From NCBI GenBank assembly GCA_963921825.1, contig OY997594.1, positions 57,521,675 through 57,585,674 on the forward strand: DNA of 64,000 bases, written 5' to 3'. This stretch comes from Erodium maritimum (lineage: Eukaryota > Streptophyta > Magnoliopsida > Geraniales > Geraniaceae). A program made the translations under genes and the position numbers. This document shows positions 1 through 11,469 of the stretch, piece after piece (the stretch's first letter is position 1; every line of letters begins with the position of its first letter). The notes below the pieces were generated by a model that saw nothing but the letters and a program-made list of their open reading frames with translations, made no database searches and was not told where the DNA came from.

Positions 1-4
1 TACA

Positions 5-880
5 ATGACACCTTTCGCTCAAAAAATCAATATATTGGTGCAAACTTGTTCTTGGTTGGTACGACACGACGCATTTGAGGCCTCGACTCAAATCGGTGGT
101 GGTTATGCCACAATTTCGGGCAACAATCTGATCATGTTTCTCGGTGGTGAGCTTCAAATCTCTGACGACCATAACAGCTTTGGCTTCATCATCCGAGTGG
201 GAGCTTTCGACGAACAGTGTATCATCCGAAAGGACCCCCTCGGTCATGAATCCGTTGTCCTTCCTTGTGTCGTAGTCGGCTCAGTTTGGTTAATTGGAAC
301 GAGTCAAACACCCATAAACTACGGAGGCGTTGTCATCTTCACTAAGGTCTTTCTATGTAACCTTCCATCCAATGAAACCGAGGAGTGGTTCGGTTTCGTA
401 CTTTGGAAATTACGGCAATGTGGTCTGTCCAAATCTTATCCATCGATCCAATTGTCGTAGGAGACTTTTTGGCTTTCTGCGAATATGTTCCAATGACGAA
501 GATGCTAAATTTATTCCTAATCAGAAATGGGGTTAAATTCAAACCCTATGTATTGTTTGTGGCTCTTGTGCGGCCATTGCAGCCACAACTATAGGGTAAG
601 AAAGTTAACACCAAATCTTGGAGAGAGGTGGGCGGACTTCTTGCTCTATTAGCGCAGATTCATAATGAAAATTTAAATATAGTTGTATTGGGGACATTGT
701 TAGATCAAATGCTTCTCCGAAAACTACCAAGGAAGATACGTTGGACAGTGGACGTCGAGATATAGAAATTCGAAGGTTTTGTGGACGAGTTTTCTTAATT
801 ACATGCTCTGATGCAGTGTTTGAATAAACTCTATGGGAAACGAGTTGGGATTGGTGACCGACCATGGACGTCGTCGGTAG
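5..880 (+). pseudogene. LINE ORF1 remnant, RRM (BNR-like) type
   Basis: Decayed ORF1 of a non-LTR retrotransposon; such proteins bind the element RNA. An open frame runs from the first ATG for 151 codons. Near 347-370 it reads VFLCNLPS, an RNP2-like core, and shifts frame so that the matching RNP1-like core (RRRLFGFLRI) appears near 455-485 in another frame. Both cores one RRM apart indicate an RRM-type ORF1, as known for BNR LINEs. The C-terminal half is scattered over several frames. The left end is cut by the window. The RRM call rests on two short motifs and shared layout with better copies at 35.2 and 51.4 kb. Confidence 0.5.
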
Positions 881-2505
881 TAACTTTCCTAACCCTGATC
901 CCTTCTTCTCCCTTGCAGCACCTCTCCTCTGCTCGTTCTTTCCTTTCGGCCTAGTCTTCGTGGAGCTCGTGGAGTTCAAGAGTTGTTACTTCTCTGTTGT
1001 AGCGTTGGTTGGTTCGTGCCTTTGGCAAGCTCTAGTGAGGTGCTTCTCTGAAGCTGGGTTTCCTCTCGATGTTCAGGTTCGCTGGTGGAGGCTGCTGAGC
1101 GATATTCTAATAGTGTAGCCTTGCTGGTCCTGCTTCCGACCATTCTTTCTTCTGGAGTTCTAAATCTGGTTGTGCTTCGGAGCAGTGAGCTTTTGGTTGG
1201 TGGTGGTTTGCGTTAGCTCCTTGCTTGTTTTAAGGTTGTACTCGAAGATTAGATACATCTCCTTTTTGGGGTCTCGGATCTGGTGGTGTGTGAAAGGGAT
1301 TGGCTTTTTGTGACGACTCTCCGGATCACGGCGAGGTATAGGTTTGAAATTTTTGGTCGTGGGACAACCTTCTTCCTACATTGAGAATCGTCTCAATTAT
1401 TCTCTCCTTCTGGGTGCGATGGTTTTTTTTTTGACGTAGTCGATGTGACGGTGGCCTGCATTGTCCTGGCTCCTCGAGACCGGCCGCTCCCTTCTGGTTC
1501 GTTGTGGTAATTGGAGTTTATAGTGGTGTTAGGTCTCAAATCCGCTCGTGGGTTTCTGCTTTGTGTCTGATCTGTTCAGGTTCAAGTTGGCTCGTGCTCG
1601 TATAACTACAAACCTTCCCCTTTGGGTTCTCGCTTGGTGTTGGTCGGCGAGGGGTTTTCGGTCACGGTTTAGAACGCTTAACCCGAGTTCCAACCTCATA
1701 TCCCCAAAAGTTTGACATGTTGTAGCCTGCTTGAAGGCTTGTGCTCGTACTCGATAGAAATATCAATCCTCCCCCTTTGGGGATTTTTCCGGTGATGGCC
1801 GGAATTGGGTTTCGGAGGACTGAGTTTGAGCTTCATCGTCTGGTAATTTCTTTTCCCTTCCTGTCCTGTTTTCTTCTCCCTTCTGTTTGTCGTTTACTTT
1901 TCGATTGCTCTTCGCTTCTTCTCGTTTCCAGAGTGTTTCGAGCTCGTCGGTTGAAGGTGTTGGCCGCCGGCTAGGCTTAAGGTCTTTTTGCCTTCTTAAA
2001 AGCCAATTGAATGAGTGAGTGGTGATTAGGATGTTCCAGTGAGTTTTCATCGACCATGTTCTCGTTTTGGGTTCAGGGAGTTGTTCAGCTCCAATAAGGG
2101 TAGGGTAAGTTTTTTTATTGGTTTGTTGGTTTCGTTGCTGGTTGTCCACTCTCTTTGTGCTTCAAGTTGGGTAAATTTGAATTTTTGTTGATCCTGTTCT
2201 TTCACATTTTATGCTTCATAGTTGTTATATTTGGGTTTTAGACCCTGTGTTTTATCTGTTGGCTTCCTGTGTGAAGCGTGGTGGTTTTTAGTTTTGGCTC
2301 ATTTGTCTATGTCAAGATTGTATTTTTTGGTGGTTTGTTTCTTCTTCTTGGTTGTAATCTTTTCATGGATTCATTGGTTTCGATAGTGTCCTAAAAAAAG
2401 ACTGCGTATCTCTTGAACTTTTGATAGGTTGTAGTCGGAGTTTTTGTATTCTTTTTTTTTTCATAAGAGGTTTTATTTAATATATGCTTTACTGATAAAA
2501 AAATA
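880..2505 (+). mobile_element. Non-coding LINE-derived retroposon with A-rich 3' tail
   Basis: No sustained reading frame. The block matches the 18.9-21.5 kb block: both carry a stretch with 'gagttccaac', 'gtgctcgtactcg/gagctcgtactcg' and 'ggaggactgag' in the same order (here 1570-1830, there 19930-20190). Both end in nearly the same 3' signature, a TTTAATATATG-like stretch followed by (C/T)TGATAAAAAA (here about 2463-2500). A shared end plus A-run is what target-primed retrotransposition leaves. It may continue from the ORF1 remnant at the window start, giving one element with ORF2 lost. Poly-T/T-rich runs occupy 1427-1435 and 2448-2463. Confidence 0.55.
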
Positions 2506-2575
2506 AAACAAATATATTAAAAGAGAAGATGCGAAAGAAAAACTTTTACACTGCTTACTTAAACTTTTAAAATGT

Positions 2576-3830
2576 GGTGTTTTTTTTAGCGAAACTTGCA
2601 ATTTTATAAATGTTTATTTCAGAACATCGATGTGCACCATGGAACATGCTCCCGGGCCACTAAGGTCAGACACAACGAGCAATGGCTAACTGAATGTTTT
2701 TTCACTAGAACCGTCACAGACAGTAATTGAACGCCACAGACGCAATGATAGAATACAGGGGAAGAGAAGGTGGTACTGGAATTCCTGCTCTAAAAATTGT
2801 CCAAGGACTTCAACAGTAGTAGTGGGAGGCAAAACATCGACCAGGGACCCCTCCTAGGGCCAGTCCCTATTGCTCAGGTGGTCTAACATTCCTCTTCGCG
2901 AGGCTGTTTCCCAACCCTCACCTGATCCTCTCGAGGTTCTCCAATGGCAGACCTCTTGAACATTCTCGTTCCAATAGCTCCCACAACATCAAGTTCCCTA
3001 GAACACAGGCGCTGAAACTTTAGGGACCGACCCCTCCGGTAGCTGACTGGTCATCAGTCGGGTGCTAACCCGAGCGCCAGTATGGTTAGGTATAGTGCTC
3101 GGGGAAACCCAGGGACTGTCACCCAAAGGTATGGAGCCCTTAGGTACAATGCTCGAGGAAATATCCCTAGAGCCTAGTAGAGCAGACGGTCGAGCAGACA
3201 CACTCCAGTCGGTAGCATACGACTTCACTTACTTGCTCTTCTGATACTCCAGGAGAGATGAGTCATACCATAGGGCGCCTCGGACTTACCACTCGCAATC
3301 CTTGACGCTAAGCCTCCCATAGTTGTAGTAGAAGCTTGGGAGCTTAGTGTAAGTTAGCTCGATCTTCACCGGGTCCGGGAACTCCTTGAACCGTAGGACC
3401 ATCCCTCGCCGGAGGGGTCGCTCAGTGAGGTGCCAGAACCCACATCAGCATGGGTTAGCGCAGGCTCCGAAAATCCTCGGGCGGTGTCCGACCCCGACAC
3501 ATCCCTGCCAGGATTGTAAGGGCACCAGGGACAAGGGGGGTCTGATCCCTATTAGGGAGGCATCTACCCAACCCTAAGGCTTTCACCGCCGTCCGAGGAA
3601 TGTCCACCATCGGCGCCTTGCCTTTCGCCGGATCCCTTCGAAAGAGGACATCTGCAGGGAGGACGGTGGCGTCTAGAGGAGACGATGGTGAGGAGAGTTG
3701 CAGAACAGGGGCTGCAACCTTAGGAGCTGCGCCGCCAGGATCTATTGGACACAGAACTCGGCAAGCTAGGGTTGCGTGGAGACGAGGGCAGGACCACACG
3801 CGGCGTAGGAGGAGGTGGCTATGGGTTGCT
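2576..3830 (-). mobile_element. Minus-strand non-LTR retroposon fragment
   Basis: On the minus strand the unit ends in an A-run preceded by GTTTCGCT at 2576-2595. The stretch 2800-2900 is homologous to 9745-9850, sharing 'cagggacccctc / ggggacccctc', 'agggccagt / agggtcagt' and the following CTCAG block. Open frames are short and interrupted; none is recognisable. The GC-rich, LINE-leader-like composition and common 3' end with the elements at 9.6 and 27.7 kb suggest three copies of one LINE family in the same orientation. Function absent; a 5'-truncated or internally deleted copy. Confidence 0.45.
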
Positions 3831-3839
3831 TGAACACGA

Positions 3840-5245
3840 AGCGCTTGGAGGCGAAGTAACAGTGGGCCGCCTTATTGGACGTCCCTGACACGAACCAAAT
3901 CCGGTTTTGGGCGGACTCGAGACGTGACTTGAAATAAACGAGATAAAAATAGCAAACAGTAGTAAACTCCTTTAAAGCTGGAACAAATCCCAAAATATGT
4001 CTCTAAGTAATTCGATTCAAAATCTCAAATATAGTGTCAAAATTCAACATGTAACATAAGATAAATAAAGTTCAACAACGTGGACCCACACGTCTCTAAT
4101 ACAACCCTCAAGACATCCAGAAGCTCCCGAGCCTCGAATCCCTTAGATATCAAGTGCGCCTGCACACACAATAAGTAAACAAGTAGGGGTGAGCTTACGC
4201 TCAGTAGGGAAAATCATAACAACTTTAGCCTCCAATTTTAGAGATAAAGCTGCTTTAGTCCTATGCCACAAAAACACTTAATACTTTTAAACCAAAGATC
4301 GTAGTAAATATAGAAGATGTCACAAAAGGCTTTTAATACCTTTAGACCAAAAGATGTAGTAAACATATAAAAGCGACAAGAACAATAACGCATTCTCAAG
4401 GATAACGATAACTTCCCGGAGGATAAATGGAGAACACTGTAATAAAGTAAAATACCATCACACCCAATTTAAAATTAAACACCATTCATCGATGATATAC
4501 TAAGGAATCAGTATAACGAAGAATGATAACACATTCTTAACGGTAACAGTAACTTAAAAGATTGCGTAACAAGTACTGTAAATAATTTATAACTACTAAC
4601 ATGGGAGCAAGTAATATCACATCAACCACTAGCTTTCTCAAGCCTCCGATCCACGAATAGGTTCTTGTGTCACCTTGGTCCCATATCCCGATCCACAAGT
4701 GTATCCATATCATATCATATTTTCCCTCGGTCTAGAGGAAGCACATGCATCGGGGCACCAGAAACAATCTCAAAGGGGCGCTTATCATCGGAATTCCCGG
4801 AAATGCTTCCAAATGACCATATGTCATAGGGAACCAAGGTAGTGCTCCCGCAGGACGCATACACTTGGGTGAAACTACAAGTAACCATTTCCCCGTAGGG
4901 TAAACCATCCAATTGACGTAGGCTCCGATAACCAATGCCCGCAGGCTCCAATAATCAACGCCCCGCAGGGTCCAATAATCAATGCCCGCAGGCTCTAACA
5001 ATCAACGCCCCGCAAGGTCCAATAATCAATGCCCCGCAGGATTCAATTTCCAATGCCCGCGGGCTCCAATAATCAATGCCCTGCAGGGTCCAATAACCAA
5101 TCATTATCCCACAGGATCTGCCAACACCAACGACTATAACACCACCGGATTACCCCCCCCCCCCCCCAACTCCCCCGGTGTAAGTATCATACTGAACAAC
5201 CAAACATCTTAAGAATAAGAATAAGGGAACACACAATAACACATC
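3840..5245. other. Non-coding region, gypsy LTR-like
   Basis: No gene seen. 3985-4200 has the flavour of chromovirus (Tekay/Del) terminal sequence, including 'gtgagcttacgctcagtag'. Together with 6898-8765 it may be one long LTR interrupted by the 1.65-kb unit at 5246-6895. No second LTR copy is available in the window to prove this. A minisatellite (4921-5102) and a 15-C run (5153-5167) lie at the right end. Confidence 0.3.
4921..5102 (+). repeat. 23-24 bp minisatellite, about 7 copies
   Basis: Imperfect tandem units built on CCCGCAGG followed by CTCCAATAATCAA; alternating units carry either CCCGCAGGCTCC or CCCCGCAGGGTCC. About seven copies, ending in a degenerate unit at CCAATCATTATCC. No protein reading is sustained. 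Confidence 0.8.
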
Positions 5246-6895
5246 TGTTGGGTCTCGAGGTAGGGTTGGAGATGAACCAACTCGCAGCGGAAAATCAATG
5301 AAAACCAAGAGACGATTAAAACCATGAAACAACTAACAAAGAATGGATTCACAAGAGAAAAATTCAGCACTAGTTCTTACCAAAACAAGAACACCGGTTA
5401 ACGAATGATTGGCTTGAGTCTCCAAGACGCCTACGTATCCACATGGGAATCAAAGCCACGTAGTTCTTCTCTTTGAGGACTCAAGAACACAAACATGGAG
5501 GTGGAAACTAGCCAAACCCGAAATGGCCATGGAAGAGGGAGAGAAAATGTGTTTCCTATTCTTGTCTTGTGTTTGTTATGTTGAAAAAAGATGAATTAAA
5601 CATAACAAAACCCATACTTGTCCAACTAAAGGCATGAGACAAGTATGGTGTCAAGTAAGGTGTAAATAGGACAAAGTATGGCAAGACAAGATTGGGTTAG
5701 GTGGTGAATCACCAACACCTTAATCCTTGTCTTGCTTACTTAGTACTAATTAATCAAGACTTGATTAATTAGTTCTATGGGCCTTGGTTGCATGGGCCTT
5801 TCATGGGCCTCTTGGAACATGGCCCGTGGCCATTTCTAACGAGGTCCCGTGATTCGCTCATCGCCTCCAAGCCTTCCATACCGGAAATGTCCAACATTAT
5901 CCGACGCGATCAATCCCAAGACTCCAAGCCTTGTCTCGATCCGTAAAGTCCTATTCACGTACATGCACATGACCCAAAACCCAGTTTTGGTCATGTCCCG
6001 AGACAACTCCCTTTTGGCCATTCTCCATAAATGTGTCAATGAGTTTCATCCTCCGGTGTGACCCTTAGGTTTATGCATGTCAATAGATCAACGTAAAATC
6101 CCCTTTTACTTGATCCTATTTAAGTGGCAACTAACGAGACTTTAGTATTGCCTGACACTACATAACGAATCGACCCTGTCGATTCTAACCTTTCCGTCGT
6201 CCCTGTCATTATCCTTTTATCTCCGATATCCTGATTGAGATAAGGCATAGAGCCGTCATCCTTATTATTCTCAATCACCGTTCCTTGATATGTGAGATGA
6301 CTGAAGATATGATACCCAGTATCATATGCATGGCCATGCTATTCTTCCAGTCACTCTCGATCAAGTGGCCGAGAACCGATATCTTTCCCATACCTTAGTA
6401 TGAGGGATAAATCCCTTAGCCGTCTTTCGTGTCACTCATGTAGCCCGTCCCCAAGCCAATCCTGGCCGTTATGGAAGCCCTGTTACGGACAACGTTAGGC
6501 TCAGGTCAAACTCAGTTGTTGACTACATAGCGATCACAAAGACTCCTTGGTCTAAGGATACATGACAAGCTACAACACTGAATATGTTCATGACTTAATC
6601 TATGGCACATATTCAGGGCGGGTCGTCCAATATCATGTCCCACATGATATCTATGATCAGACTCCGGAATCCCATTCCAATGACTAACAGAACGTAAGCC
6701 ATAAAGAGCCATCTTTCATACTAGTCGCTTCTAGTGGAGCTTTGTTGACTAGGGACCCATCGAGTGTGATCTATCTCGATCTATGGTTCTATTCGCATGG
6801 TGGGCATAGATCAGAGCACACATCGATATATTACTCCAACACATAAGTAATATAAAGCCGCTTTAATTTTATTGCTAACGATGATATATACATTT
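5246..6895 (-). mobile_element. 1.65-kb LTR-like unit, copy 1
   Basis: Near-identical inverted copy of 40813-42460. On the minus strand it starts AAATGTATATATC, has a short leader, then TGTTGGAGTAATA (from 6841), and ends CTCGAGACCCAACA (5246). The inner 5246-6841 piece has TGTTGG...CCAACA termini like a 1.6-kb LTR; the 54 bp before it are shared by both copies too. No coding sequence: the longest frame is a 66-codon stretch also present in copy 2. No 5-bp target duplication and no primer-binding site beside it. Best reading: a solo LTR or non-autonomous retroelement. Few differences between copies imply recent origin. Confidence 0.7.
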
Positions 6896-6897
6896 GG

Positions 6898-8765
6898 ACA
6901 TTTAGGATTGAACTACGGGCATCAACCAAACAACGCTCATCGAATCACACTTTCACCACAACACATCAAACACATTCATTTAATCCTTACACTTCCCGTT
7001 ATACTTACCTGTCACGATTCATCGGTCCATCGATTACCTGATCGTACCGTTTGGCACAATCAGTCATACTCGATCATCCGTTCAAGCATTCAATCATTCA
7101 ACATTCAATCAATCAACCAATTATGTAAACATTCAATCAATCAATCAAGCATACGATTTAGCTAGTTTCGTTAGACTCTTAACTTATCCAAACTAGGCAA
7201 CCAAGCATGTGAACCTAACACAACAACTAATCCGAGGGCTCATCACGGCCTCTCTACCAGTAAAACAATTCCCAAGTATTGAAAGCGAGTGACACTAGTT
7301 ATTCTCATCCTATTCATTCATACTAGACACGTCCGGTTATTAGTAATTGAAAGACAATTATTCTAGTTATTCGCATCCTATATGCAATTCTAGGACCTTT
7401 CCTATTTTATTAACCTAATAGGCATACTAGTAATGAAATACTCGAGTAGTTAGGATTTCCCCTACCTTGTGGTCTTCCTCTAATAATCTTCTCGCAGGTG
7501 TCGAAGTCCGAGCTAGCTTCCTCTCCGTCTTCACTCGGGTCCAAGCCCAAGTTCTCGGGCGAAGTCCAATCTAGGTTTGACAAATAAACGTCCAATCAAT
7601 ACTAATAATTTTCCAAAGGTCCATTGATTTATCCACATTTGTCCTTTAATTTCTCACCTTGAATTAATTAAATCAGTTAATTAAATCTGATTTTAAAATA
7701 TTTTTCCTTGAAACTGGGTTGACCCGGATCCGGCCCGGACCCGGTCCCAGACCCGATCCGGACCTGATCCGGACCCGAGTCAGAACCCAGTCCTAAGACT
7801 TGGTCCTGACCCACGTCCGACCCAGCATCTGGCCCAAAGCCCTTCCGGATCCAGCCCGTGTCCTGTCGTCCCGACCCAGTGACATCCGGCCCACTCACTC
7901 TCGGCCCAAGGTCCATCTGGCTCGTGTCCGAGCTGGTGGGGAGTTCCGACGCCACTCGTGTGTTCCGGCCACCGTCTCCGGCAGCGACGAGCTCGGGACC
8001 CTTCGTGTCGAGCCGACGATGCTCAGAAATGGACGGCGGAGCTCGGGTTGTGGTTGGACGGAAACTGGGTGTCCGGTGAGGCGTCAGAACCCACCCTCGT
8101 TCCAGATCTGGCAAACCAAGCGGCGAGGGTTCCGACCAGATCTAGCCTTCACGAGCTTCCCTCGAGGGTTCCAGGCACGACGATCTCGGGTAAAGAAAGA
8201 GGAAGGTTCAAGGAAGCAAGAATCGTGCCTTCCTGACGTCGTTGAGCTCGAGTTCATGCTCGGAGAGGAAGAGCTCGTCCGACACAGCTCTGGCGGGTCT
8301 CGATCTGCGTACGGGGCTCTTTTTAACGACGCTGAAGACGAAGAAGAAGGTGGGACGAGGTGAAGCGAGGCTCGAAGGGAAAGAGAGGCGAAGGAGATGG
8401 TCGGGGAAGTGAAGACGAGAGGCGGAGCGCTGGAGCTCTGGTTCACGCCGGCGAGCTTCGGGAGAGGACGCGTCTGGAGGTGGAAGACGCGCCTCATTTT
8501 GCGTGCAAAGAGTGAGCACTGAAGCGGCGCTCAACCTTTTTGTTGCTAGGGTTGGGCTGCGCGTGGCTCATGGGCCTGATGGCTCGCGCGTTTGGGCTAG
8601 AATCTGGCCCAACTTTGAAAACAGCCCAAAACTTCTCTTTCCTTCTTCTCTTCTCTCTTTCCTTTTTTTTTTATTTTCTTCTTTTCCAAATTGCTCGTTG
8701 CATTTTCCCACCCCAACGTTTCGATTTTCGAAATATTACCCTTTAGAATTAAGTGGGGTTTTACA
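6898..8765 (+). other. Gypsy LTR-like non-coding sequence
   Basis: No gene. 7080-7160 is rich in CAATCAATCAA-type repeats. 7715-7880 is a degenerate run of GACCCGG/GGCCCGG motifs. The block ends at 8765 in AAGTGGGGTTTTACA, the ACA terminus usual for Tekay/Del LTRs, just before an unrelated LINE piece. ORFs of 100-190 codons across 7677-8540 occur on both strands in the GC-rich tract and show no family resemblance; I treat them as chance frames. Confidence 0.35.
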
Positions 8766-9130
8766 ATCCCCGCCTTGGTTTCAACGCCGGGGGAGGGGAG
8801 ATTATCCCCATGGAGAAGGGCACCAACTCAATCGAGAGTGAAAGGTGCGTCGCCGGAGTAGGAGGAGAGGGAAGTAGGGGAGAAGAACTCGAACCGAGTG
8901 GTTTGGGTCGTCTCCATCGGCGATCATATCCCAGCACCAGACACGGTCTACGGGGGATTGTACAGCGCCGAGGCAATGACCACAGTGACGACACGGGTCT
9001 CAAGCGTAGCAACACCAACAGCTACAGATGGAACCAAGACAGACGATACGACAACGGCTGGATGAAAAAACACAATAGTTTGTTAGGGCTAGGGTGTAGG
9101 TTTCAATTTCAAGAGAGAGTTTTTGAATAT
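8766..9130 (-). mobile_element. LINE 5'-end fragment (minus)
   Basis: Reading the minus strand from about 9115: CCCTAGCCCTAACAAAC, then about 150 bp later GGTGCTGGGATATGATC followed by a GATGGAGACG block. The same order occurs at the 5' ends at 10.77 kb (minus) and 34.09 kb (plus). The fragment stops abruptly at 8766 against the LTR-like end. The overlapping 143-codon plus frame (8753-9184) has no recognisable domain. Confidence 0.4.
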
Positions 9131-9587
9131 ACCACTAAAATGTTGCGTTTAAAATCATACACTTACAAATATAAATATATATGAAAAACTAATAACATTA
9201 GAATAATTAAAATTATAAAATGTTATCACTGCTTGAACTGTTGAAGACAAGGATGACTAGTAAAAAGCTGAAAGCTAGGCTGAAACTGAAATTGCTGTTT
9301 AACGCTATCCTAGTAAGTCAGTAACAATCTAGTGCTAAAGGCAGGATAAGAACATAAAAAAGTTGTTCAGACAATTAAAAAAATTTAAAGCTTAAAACTA
9401 AAAAGCGTAAAGCAACAAATCATCACTACGAGTTTGAATTTTGAAAATTGAAATAGCAGAATAAAGATATGTTTTATGATAATGGAGGTTGCATTAAAAT
9501 TATACTTATAATTCACAAACAACGGGAAGAGAACGGAGAAATAAAGAGATATATTTAGAGGAAATCTCAAATATGTTGTTGAACGAC
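9131..9587. other. AT-rich intergenic, no gene seen
   Basis: About 70 percent A+T, no ORF of interest. 9510-9555 (ttcacaaacaa...gggaa...agagatatattta) has a weak second copy at 11299-11345, as if one sequence had been split by the insertions between them. Confidence 0.5.
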
Positions 9588-10775
9588 TTTTGTTTTTGAA
9601 CGAAGGGTATAATTTTATTATTTATAATCTGTTACATAACGAACAATTGTTCTATAAACCTCATACTACCGTAACTGTTACAGACGATATTTTGATGCAT
9701 CTTAGGCAGAGAGAAAATGCGGCGAGGGAGAACGAGGTACCGGAGATACTGAGGGACCTCAACAGTTGTGGTGATGGTGGATGAGAAAGAATCATCTGGG
9801 GACCCCTCATAGGGTCAGTTCCCGATGCTCAGACGGTGCGTCATCCCTCCCAGTGGGGCATCTTCGCCACCCTTATTATGGCTCCCCCCAAGGAGCAGAC
9901 CTCCCAGGGAGGCTTATCTCGGGTGGCCGGGAGGTGCCCCAAGGCAAAGGAGTGTCGCACCGTCTTCCAGGTTCCCATCTAAAGTAGTTCCATCTCCTCA
10001 GTCCTTAGTCCCCCGAACAGCTCCATAAGCAGCCCTTCCGGAGGGCAACAAGTCCCTCGACCGCCGTGAGGACGGCACCTCCCTCGCGGGCAGGAACAGC
10101 CGGCCACCGATCTCAAGGTCATGCCCTAGCGTAGCTCCTCCGTTGGGTTTCCAAACCCTACTCACCCTTTGCAGCTAACCTTGACGAAAAACCAGAGAGG
10201 ATACGTCCAACACACTCCGGCGCGACCCATGGCCATCAGAGTTCAGGCGTTGGGATCTCTCCATCACCTTCGTGACCGTGAGACACTCCGAGTACCCCGT
10301 TACAGTCTAGGCCGTCGATGTCCGGGGTGTCACCAGAGCAAGGTCATGGTGAGACCGGGAAAGCAAACTAGGGTACGACTTGATTGGAGCCAACCAATAG
10401 CGTGGAGCAAAAGCCACCTGTGGTCGCCGCAACAGTATCCCGGGACAAAACTCCCCACGCGGAGGAGGAGGGGGATCCAACCCAGCCTTCGAGAACAGGG
10501 ATGGGGAGGACGACCGGGGTGGCATGGATCTCGGAAAAGAGACCGGCGAGATAATGGAGGAAGAGGGAGCGAAGGTTAATGGTGGTGACCATCCCCATTA
10601 ATTTTTATCCCCCGCACCAAGCGTGGTCTGCGAGGGGTTTGACCGGATGGGACGGGGAAGCACAAAGACGGCCTTCCCAATAGAAGCGGCACCGAGTGAC
10701 GAAATTATACGCGGCACATCGGCGACGTTGTCCGGAGAGAGCACCATAGTGGCAGGGCTATGGCTAGGTTGAGGG
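9588..10775 (-). mobile_element. Minus-strand non-LTR retroposon (LINE leader + 3' tail)
   Basis: The minus strand begins near 10770 with CTAGCCATAGCCCTGCCACTATGG, runs through a GC-rich non-coding tract, and ends at an A-rich tail (CTTCGTTCAAAAACAAAA) at 9588-9602. 10320-10640 inverted matches 34200-34560, including GGGGATAAA(A/T)AT(T/C) followed by ATGGGGATGG and CTCACCATGACCTTGCTCTGG. 9745-9850 matches 2800-2900. Several candidate frames, none continuous. A deleted LINE copy lacking ORF2. Confidence 0.5.
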
Positions 10776-10803
10776 TCTCAATTGAGACAGTTTTTTTTTA
10801 AAA

Positions 10804-11262
10804 CTTCGAATGACCTTTGTTAGCATAAACATGTTGTGGTTATCATTTTTTTTCTCAAAAACATGTTTATACCTTTTGTTTATTATAAAAAAATAGCGAC
10901 TTACGTTTATATTTTTTATTTCTCCATTACTTTGGATATGTGCTCGACACATAGTCTTTATATTTATCATAAATACCGAAATTGTCTCTATTCCTCTAGT
11001 CTAAATATTGGATATGGCCGTAATGAGGGTTCAATTTCTTCTCCGGATGTTATTTAGGTGAGAGAAATAGGGACAACTTCGGTATTTATGATAAATATAA
11101 AGACCATGTGCCAAGAACATGTTCTTTTTCCATCCAAAGTAACGGAAAAATAAAAAAATAAATGTAAGTCGCTACTTTTTGATAATAAACAAAATGTATA
11201 ACCATGTTTTTGATAAAGAAAGAAAAGCACGACATGTTTATGGTAACAAAGGTCGTTCGAGG
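10804..11262. repeat. Long inverted repeat (fold-back), arms about 195 bp
   Basis: Left arm 10804-10997 pairs with right arm 11061-11262, separated by about 63 bp. Arms read TTCGAATGACCTTTGTT... inward and keep a 27-bp perfectly paired core (CTTTATATTTATCATAAATA plus neighbours, near 10951-10977). By eye about 85 percent of positions pair, with a few small gaps. No ORF. It could be a fold-back/MITE-type element, or if transcribed, a long hairpin that yields small RNAs. No clear target duplication was found at the ends. Confidence 0.8.
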
Positions 11263-11469
11263 GCATGTTTTTATGGTTTCCCCATATATTTACTTGGTTC
11301 ACAAACAAATGGGAAAGGAAACTCAGAAATAAATAGATATATTTACGTCTCTCCTCCGACTTTTACGGTGCTAGAATAGTGTTTTCCGATTTTCTGCGAA
11401 AACTTGTGCAAGACGGCGCCGACTTACGTTCGGCTTATAAGGCTTTGGTTCGAGTGAAGGTGATTTGTT

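Noticed and set aside
7800-8540. ORFs of 137-187 codons on both strands
   Set aside because: Overlap each other in a GACCCGG-rich tract; no start context, no homology pattern, within LTR-like sequence.
8753-9184. 143-codon ORF as a gene
   Set aside because: Antisense to a LINE 5' fragment, no recognisable domain.
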